DNA of 25,254 nucleotides from Gonapodya prolifera JEL478 (lineage: Eukaryota; Monoblepharomycota; Monoblepharidomycetes; Monoblepharidales; Gonapodyaceae). Position 1 is the stretch's first letter. Every line of letters begins with the position of its first letter. Positions 19,841 to 25,254 of the stretch are shown piece after piece. The DNA lies in the NCBI GenBank assembly GCA_001574975.1, contig KQ965849.1:120465-145718 (forward strand), read 5' to 3'. Made by a program: the position numbers and the translations under genes. The notes beneath the pieces are model-generated. The model saw only the letters and a list, made by a program, of their open reading frames with translations. It did not search any database and had not been told where the DNA came from.

Positions 19841-21361
19841 ACAATCTTATTTGACCACGTAGAAAGGACTAGTTTTATAAGCTAGTATTTTATCCTTCTT
19901 TTCTTTGTCTTCGTTCTTAAACAGAATCATATTGACGGGTGTGGACCGGCTACAATTCAGTCAGAGCTCAACCAATCATCTCCCTAATCTTGGCCGGGGA
20001 CCCTAGTACTCCCAGTCTGTGCTACCTGTGTGCCTCACGTCCCATCGCATTGCCCCTTCCCCATCACCCAACACGGGCTAGTACTACGACACGCCCCACC
20101 GCTCCCCGCGCGTCCCGTCCCTTCCCAGCCCCCACGCACACGGCTGTTGCTGACAACGAGTCCTCAAAACTGAAACATTTGAGGTTGGTGGTGCAGAATG
20201 CTGTGGTTGTTTGAGTGTGGACAGAGCGAAGAAAAAACACGAGGTGTGGCTGCACAGGGAGGGTGGGGGACTGTTGACGGACTCCGTTCGGGGTGAGGTG
20301 GGATCCCTTTCTGTTTCGGGACGTTCGTATCGTTCTTCACTTCTTTTGAAGATTCGTCTCTCTCTAGCGTCTAATCTTTTTATAGCTGTAACCACTTATG
20401 CAATACAACTCCCATCGGCTTCCATCACTTTCCAGAACAATCCTTCCGTTTTTCTCCCGTTACTTCCACCGATACAGCCACGCTGGTTACAAAGTGAATG
20501 GAAGTGTTGCGGATTCGAATTGCAGAGGAGATAGGGACTGAAGCTTACGTAATGAATAAAATCCAGCTCCGTTCCTTATGGGTAGTTCTCAAAGAAAGCC
20601 GACAACGGGGGTTGTGATGCTTCCATTCACTCTTAAGATAGGACATAAGACTATTTCGCTTCCCCGTCGCTTGCTCGGAGGTTGTGTCAAATTTTGAGTG
20701 TACTTGTTCAATGAATACCAACCAAATTTTGGATTTTGTACTTCAATTCGCCAGGCAGAAGGTCGAGCTGATAAGCGGCATTAATTCCGCGAAAGCCATT
20801 CAGGCACATTAAAGGATTACCCACCCAACCAGCGGACTGGAGAAGATGAACGCAGAGCCTTTCTGCATTACGCAGGTTTGCTCGTTTTCCCCAATCAAAG
20901 TTCCACCCTGTGGAATGTAAGTTCACGTTGAGGCCCGTCTTCGATCCCAGGAACCTCTTCCTCCGCTCCCGCTCCCCAACCGGTCATGCTCATCGACGAC
21001 CTGCCGCGACCGAATCAATTTCCTTGAGAGGAGAGTTCAGCATCTGGAACGGGAGCTCGCTGGCCTGCGGAAGCCGTCGTTTCCGGAGTTGTCGCTCCGG
21101 TTGCGAGAGGAGCCGAGGTGCCACACACTCGAAAAGGTGGCTTCAAAGGGGCCAGGACGTGTGTAAGCTTTCTGAGCGTCGATTGCCTTCGCTTTTTAGG
21201 ACGTGATGGGTCCTTCGCCTTTCTCGTGTTCCGTTGTTCGTCTCGAGACAATGGACGACGGTTCCCAGGATATTCGGAAGCTGTACCTAACGGAGACCAA
21301 TCGACGTCGCTAGTGAGTCACTTTGCTTGCAGGAGCCAGGTTACGGAGTGCAGTGAATCCG
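19841..21361. other. Divergent intergenic region and unresolved 5' part of the histidine kinase gene
   Basis: Bases 19841-20840 contain no gene that I can support and should hold two divergent promoters. From about 20985 one frame encodes a coiled coil (RDRINFLERRVQHLERELAG) up to 21122. A GTGGCT...TTTTTAG intron (21123-21183) could join it in phase 0 to a segment ending KLYLTETNRRR at 21310. That frame then meets TAG TGA (21311-21316) and continues without shift into VTLLAGARLRSAVNPMFRSY, the start of the kinase frame. These pieces look like the true N-terminus of the kinase, but I cannot give a complete splice model or a start codon for them. Confidence 0.45.
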
Positions 21362-24125
21362 ATGTTTCGAAGTTACTGGTACCAGAGACCAGTAAACGCC
21401 CTCCTAGGTCGTGACCTTGGCCGGCCGCAAGCCTTTGTCGATGACATTATTACCGCATGTCACGAGGCATTGCAAACCGGACACCGCGCCCGACGGATCC
21501 TCTTTGGAAAAGCCCCTGCGGTGATTCCAACGCCAAATACGACCATTCAACAACTATTTATCATCTCGTCCAAAAGTATGGACGTTCACTCGGATAGGTC
21601 GGTGGATATTAGAGACGAGACTGGGGGAGAAGGGGCTGAGGCCTCCGAAGACAATTCGACCAGCCAGCAACAAAGGATCGTGTGTGAAATCGAGCACTTT
21701 GCGGAATCAGAAATGGGACCGCTGTTTCTCGCGACAAGTGAGTATTTGACGAACGTTGCAAATGGCTGTAGCAGGGGGTCAACAACGTGGTGGACTCGGT
21801 CCTGTGAAGAATGCTGACTAACCTCCAACAAGCATTCGATGCCCGGTTACACTCCCCCGACCAACCCGCCCACCTCCTCTTCCAAGCCATACTCGATATG
21901 ATTCCCGCTATGCTGCATGTTTCGGACTCAGATCAGTGTATCGTTTACTGCTCCAACAACGATTATGTCCAGAGAGTCCGTGAGTTTGAAAACTTTCGCG
22001 CTTACTCTTTCAGTTACAGTTTTACACGTTTAATCGTACGCTCAAATCAAGTACATATCAATGGAGAGCACTTTCTCGGGTATGGGTGGAAGGACCTTGT
22101 TCAGCCTGGGAACTCCCTTCGCAACTCTGAAAGTCACCAAAGCCAAATATCTCTCCGTGTCACGGAGAGTGAGATTGTAGCGCCCGACGGAACAGTGGTA
22201 CCAGTCCGCACCATGAGTCTGCCATTCAAGGGCCTTTATGATACGGAGTTCTGGATTGGGATCACTGTGAGTCTGGCAAAGATTCAAGGACCTCTTCCCA
22301 ACATATTCGCTAAAACTAACCCTCCGTTCGCAATTCAGATTGACCGCGAGCTTGAGCATACGCTAGCACAGCAGAAAGAGGCTCTCGACAACGCCCTAAA
22401 AGAGGCGCGACACGCAGCTGGAATGAAAGATCGACTAATGGCCAATGTATCACATGAGATTCGGACACCGCTGCATGGTCTTTTAGGTGAGAAGATTGGA
22501 CTCGTAGAAGCGTTGTTCGGAGACTTGACAGACTCCCAGGAATGATCCAGCTTCTTCAGAACTTGGACAACCTCACCCCAGAACAGTCCGAATGTGTGGA
22601 GGACATGACACAGTGCNGCGTCGCCCTGAAACAAATCATTGACGACATACTGGACCTTGCCAAGATCGAAGCGTGAGCGATCATTGGTTGATGAGGCCTG
22701 GATACGTTATCATGAAACTCGTCAACGTCTCCAGGGGCAAGTACACTATCCATCCCACACCAACGAATATCACCGAGATTGCCCAGTCGGTCGTCAACTC
22801 GACTCGCCCCGCCTTTTCGTCCAAGGAAATCGTGTCGTCGGTCCACGTTTCGCAGGAGGTGCCTTCACGGGTGCTAGTTGATGGAAGCAGATTGCGGCAG
22901 GTGATTCAAGTTTACTTGGCTGCAAATGATTGTCACGTCGCAATCTATTCCCAATCCTTCATCTATTTCAGGTGCTGTACAATCTAGTTGTGAACGCTTT
23001 CAAGTTCACAGAACGGGGCACTGTGGAACTGATGGTCAATACGGTTGGAGAGATGAGACGATTACATTCAGACGACAGCAATATGGAGGGTATGGTGGAC
23101 ACAGATTTGCTGTTTGTGGTGAAGGTAAGCGGGATTTCTCTGGTCGGAAACACATTCTCTAACTTTCATCTTTTTCTTGCAGGACACTGGGTGCGGCGTA
23201 CCATATGCGTCCCAGGCGGAGCTATTTAAGCCATTTAGGTGAGTGATATCCGAGGAATCGAACAAACTTCAGCATTGACCTGCTTCATTCGCGATTTGGA
23301 TTTTAGCCAAGTCAGCTTCACCTCAAGCCCTTCACACAGGGGCACAGGTTTAGGTGCGTCTTCAACATGACGATTCTCCCCTTTGCGTACCTCCAACACA
23401 ATGTGTTATGCAAGGTCTCGCCATTTCTCGGCAACTGGTCGAGCTTATGGGCGGCCGTATTTGGCTCAAAAGTACCGAAGGCCAGGGCACATCGCTTGCT
23501 TTTACCATCAAGGCATCTGTTGCCAAGCGACGCAAACCCCTCACGCGTCAAAGCTCCACACCCCAAAATGTGGGACAACAACCCAAAACATCTGAGAAAT
23601 CTCGACACCTCCTCGAAGCTCCATTTCCCCTTCGGATTCTGAGTGTTGAAGACAATGAAATCAACCAGGCCCTGATGAGAAAGTTTTTGGGAAGCATGGG
23701 CGTCCAGGCGGTAGCTGCAATGAATGGGAAGGAAGCGGTGGAGCTTGTTGCAAAGGCAGCCGACAAGAATCAGCACTTCAATCTAGTACTTATGGACCTG
23801 CAGATGCCGATTTTGAGTGGCCTTGAGGCAACTTATGCAATACGGAATACCCTGGGAATCCCACCGGATAAACAACCCTAGTGAGTACCATTTCCGCACA
23901 TCTTCGTTCGGTGTAGCTCACGGCAGCTTTTTCAGCATTATTGCAGTCTCGGCGAATGCATACGAGCACGACATTGTGCAAGGTAGGAACGCGGGAATGG
24001 AAGACTTTGTTGCGAAGCCGACAATCCTCGGTGCGCTGCGACAAGCTTTGGAGAAAGCTATTTCGGAGCTTGCGAAGAGGAGACTTAATGGTCCACTCAC
24101 TCCGATGCCCGATGAGGCTCTCTGA
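21362..24125 (+). CDS. Hybrid histidine kinase with PAS-like sensor and receiver domain
   Basis: Eleven exons: 21362-21737, 21833-21979, 22052-22266, 22339-22486, 22540-22672, 22735-22900, 22972-23124, 23183-23238, 23307-23353, 23415-23880 and 23936-24125. The total is 2097 nt (698 aa plus stop), all phases consistent. A PAS-like sensor segment (QAILDMIPAMLHVSDSDQCI, INGEHFLGYGWKDLVQPG) lies at about 135-225. A short coiled coil leads to the H-box ANVSHEIRTPLHG with phosphorylatable His285. The ATPase domain has the N-box LYNLVVNAFKFTERG, DTGCGV at 447, FKPF and GTGLGLAIS. The receiver domain has acidic Glu559/Asp560 (ILSVEDNEIN), phosphoacceptor Asp608 (LVLMDLQMP), AVSANAYEHD and Lys663 (VAKP). 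It would autophosphorylate on His and pass phosphate to its own receiver, then to a separate phosphotransfer protein. No membrane helix is seen, so it is probably cytosolic. Base 22617 is N within exon 5 and leaves one residue undetermined. The start is conservative; coding-like sequence lies upstream. Confidence 0.9.
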
Positions 24126-24625
24126 CTTCTGCTCGACTATTGTCACTTCGCGCGACAGTAGCGCATGTAACGGATTTTTTCGATTTCATTTCATGTGTGT
24201 AAGATATCACCCCCTGCGTAACTTAGTAATGTTTTGCATATTTTCCCGTTGTGAAGAATCTACTCTGCTGCTACCCCATCCGAATCAATGTGTCAAAATT
24301 CTATCGATCGACGCGGAAAATGGCGCACATGGATTTCACGGCAATGAGAGCTGGTGCACGTCGCAAAATTCGGAAAGTAGCTCCACCGAATCGTACGCCT
24401 TTGTCCATGAAAATCGATTGCACTCAAATGAAAACCCAACGAAAATTCTCCATGTCTCTATAGCCGACAGTGTCCGCTGTCTTCATTTGCGCGGGAGATA
24501 GTTTTCGGCGATTTGCGATGTAGAAGCGGAGAGGGCGGGCAGAAGCACGCTTCCCGCGGAGAAGCTGAACACATCCAGTCTCGACTCTCACTCCATCGTC
24601 CAACACGCCATTTCCCCAACGGACA
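24126..24625. other. Intergenic, no gene recognised
   Basis: This is 500 bp between the kinase stop and the small secreted ORF. A frame at 24251-24463 has no recognisable features. The last 80 bp are pyrimidine-rich and close to the downstream ATG, as expected of a short fungal 5' leader. Confidence 0.4.
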
Positions 24626-24880
24626 ATGAAGTTGGTGACTCTGGTATCGCTCTTGTCCTTCCTGTCACTGGGCTCCGCCCTGCCCGCCTTCAAATCACAA
24701 GATGGGCCACATCTGTCGAGCCGCGCGAGCTGTGCAAATATGCAAAGAGTCGCCAGTACTGGGGCCAGTACGATATCAGTGCGAACTGGTATGAAGTCGT
24801 CCCTAACACGGGCGTCAAACGGGAGGTGTCCTGCTTTTGATGACTGCTTTAAGGGTGGTACCTATCAGGTGGCGGGTTAA
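24626..24880 (+). CDS. Small secreted protein of unknown function, reading frame in doubt
   Basis: The frame encodes 84 residues with a strong signal peptide (MKLVTLVSLLSFLSLGSALP) and four Cys-region positions after it. In the middle, about 24733-24837, the reading in use is Ser/Thr/Arg-rich. Another frame across the same bases gives a more protein-like, aromatic stretch (KSRQYWGQYDISANWYEVVP) and ends at TGA 24838. After that point the first frame again looks natural (FDDCFKGGTYQVAG). Two compensating single-base changes, one near 24733 and one in the T-run at 24834-24837, would explain this. I do not recognise a family. Confidence 0.5.
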   Translation: MKLVTLVSLLSFLSLGSALPAFKSQDGPHLSSRASCANMQRVASTGASTISVRTGMKSSLTRASNGRCPAFDDCFKGGTYQVAG

Positions 24881-25254
24881 TACGTTTCCTCCTGCACCAC
24901 TATCAGTACCGACTCTCCGTCATGAGCACAGCGCTGGCGCCTAATGGCTAGGAGTGACAGGTGCAGGGGCACGGCTGCTGCCCTGACAGTTCGCTTGTCA
25001 CATGACATCAACCACCTTCACGGCTTGCCCTACCGTTTCGCTCCACAACAAACTCAGCCGAAGCTCTTATCAGCTCAACACACTTTGATCGAAGGATATA
25101 GGACAATCGCCGTGTGTTTGATAAGAAATAGGACTCTGGACTTGTGAGGGGCTCGGGCGGACCCTCACAGTTGCTGTGGTCCAAGTCAGCGGAACACGCT
25201 GGAACTCATCGGAACTGCTTGCGCAATAACGGACACGATTTGATAAGCAGAATA
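24881..25254. other. Right-edge stretch, no gene recognised
   Basis: This is 374 bp after the small secreted ORF. It contains a short perfect stem at 25145-25169 (GTGAGGG, 11-base loop, CCCTCAC), too short to call a terminator in a eukaryote. A 67-codon frame (24944-25147) has no supporting features. Confidence 0.35.

Noticed and set aside
25145-25169. Short hairpin with 7-bp stem and 11-base loop
   Set aside because: Such stems are common by chance, and there is no gene context supporting a terminator or RNA gene.
1-25254. CRISPR arrays, prophage, insertion sequences or bacterial-style operons
   Set aside because: No regularly spaced repeats, transposase frames or polycistronic layout were seen; the genes are spliced eukaryotic genes.

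Overview
The window reads as nuclear DNA of an intron-rich fungus. I favour a zoosporic (chytrid-type) fungus. This rests on a hybrid histidine kinase, an HR1-domain protein resembling Pkc1, and plant-like modules (EXORDIUM/phi-1 and plant-type leucine-rich repeats). The lineage is an inference; the gene structures are read directly. Introns are mostly 53-124 bp, with one of 193 bp. They have GT-AG ends, mostly GTGAGT-like donors. Six multi-exon genes assemble to exact multiples of three with no frame break: EXORDIUM-LRR, trans-sulfuration enzyme, MFS transporter, alkyltransferase, rhodanese and histidine kinase. This gives an internal control for sequence quality against which the broken genes stand out.

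Layout. 1-675 (-): 5' end of a Pkc1-like HR1 gene that runs off the left edge. 1805-3245 (+): secreted DJ-1/PfpI-family gene with a Met/His-rich leader and a GPI-like tail, carrying three frame lesions. 3367-5564 (-): eight-exon secreted protein joining an EXORDIUM/phi-1 domain to plant-type LRRs, the most unusual gene here. 6201-8020 (-): eight-exon PLP-dependent trans-sulfuration-family enzyme. 8098-9289 and 11995-13363 (+): two decayed paralogous ankyrin genes with an F-box-like start. Between them, 10051-11820 (+) encodes a disordered protein with a 54-bp tandem repeat. 14585-16710 (+): nine-exon MFS monocarboxylate-type transporter, closely followed by 16847-17657 (+), an O6-alkylguanine-DNA alkyltransferase. 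18025-18862 (+): broken secreted Cys-rich gene containing an inverted repeat that looks like an inverted linker. 19003-19840 (-): membrane-anchored rhodanese. 21362-24125 (+): eleven-exon hybrid histidine kinase. 24626-24880 (+): small secreted protein with a doubtful reading frame.

I see no single pathway, operon-like cluster, CRISPR array, tRNA, rRNA or recognisable transposon. The genes fall into housekeeping or enzymatic genes that are intact, and surface, secreted or repeat-rich genes of which several are decaying or rearranged. The best candidates for something undescribed are the EXORDIUM-LRR fusion, the inverted linker in the Cys-rich gene, and the use of very small exons (15, 17 and 19 nt) in three separate genes.
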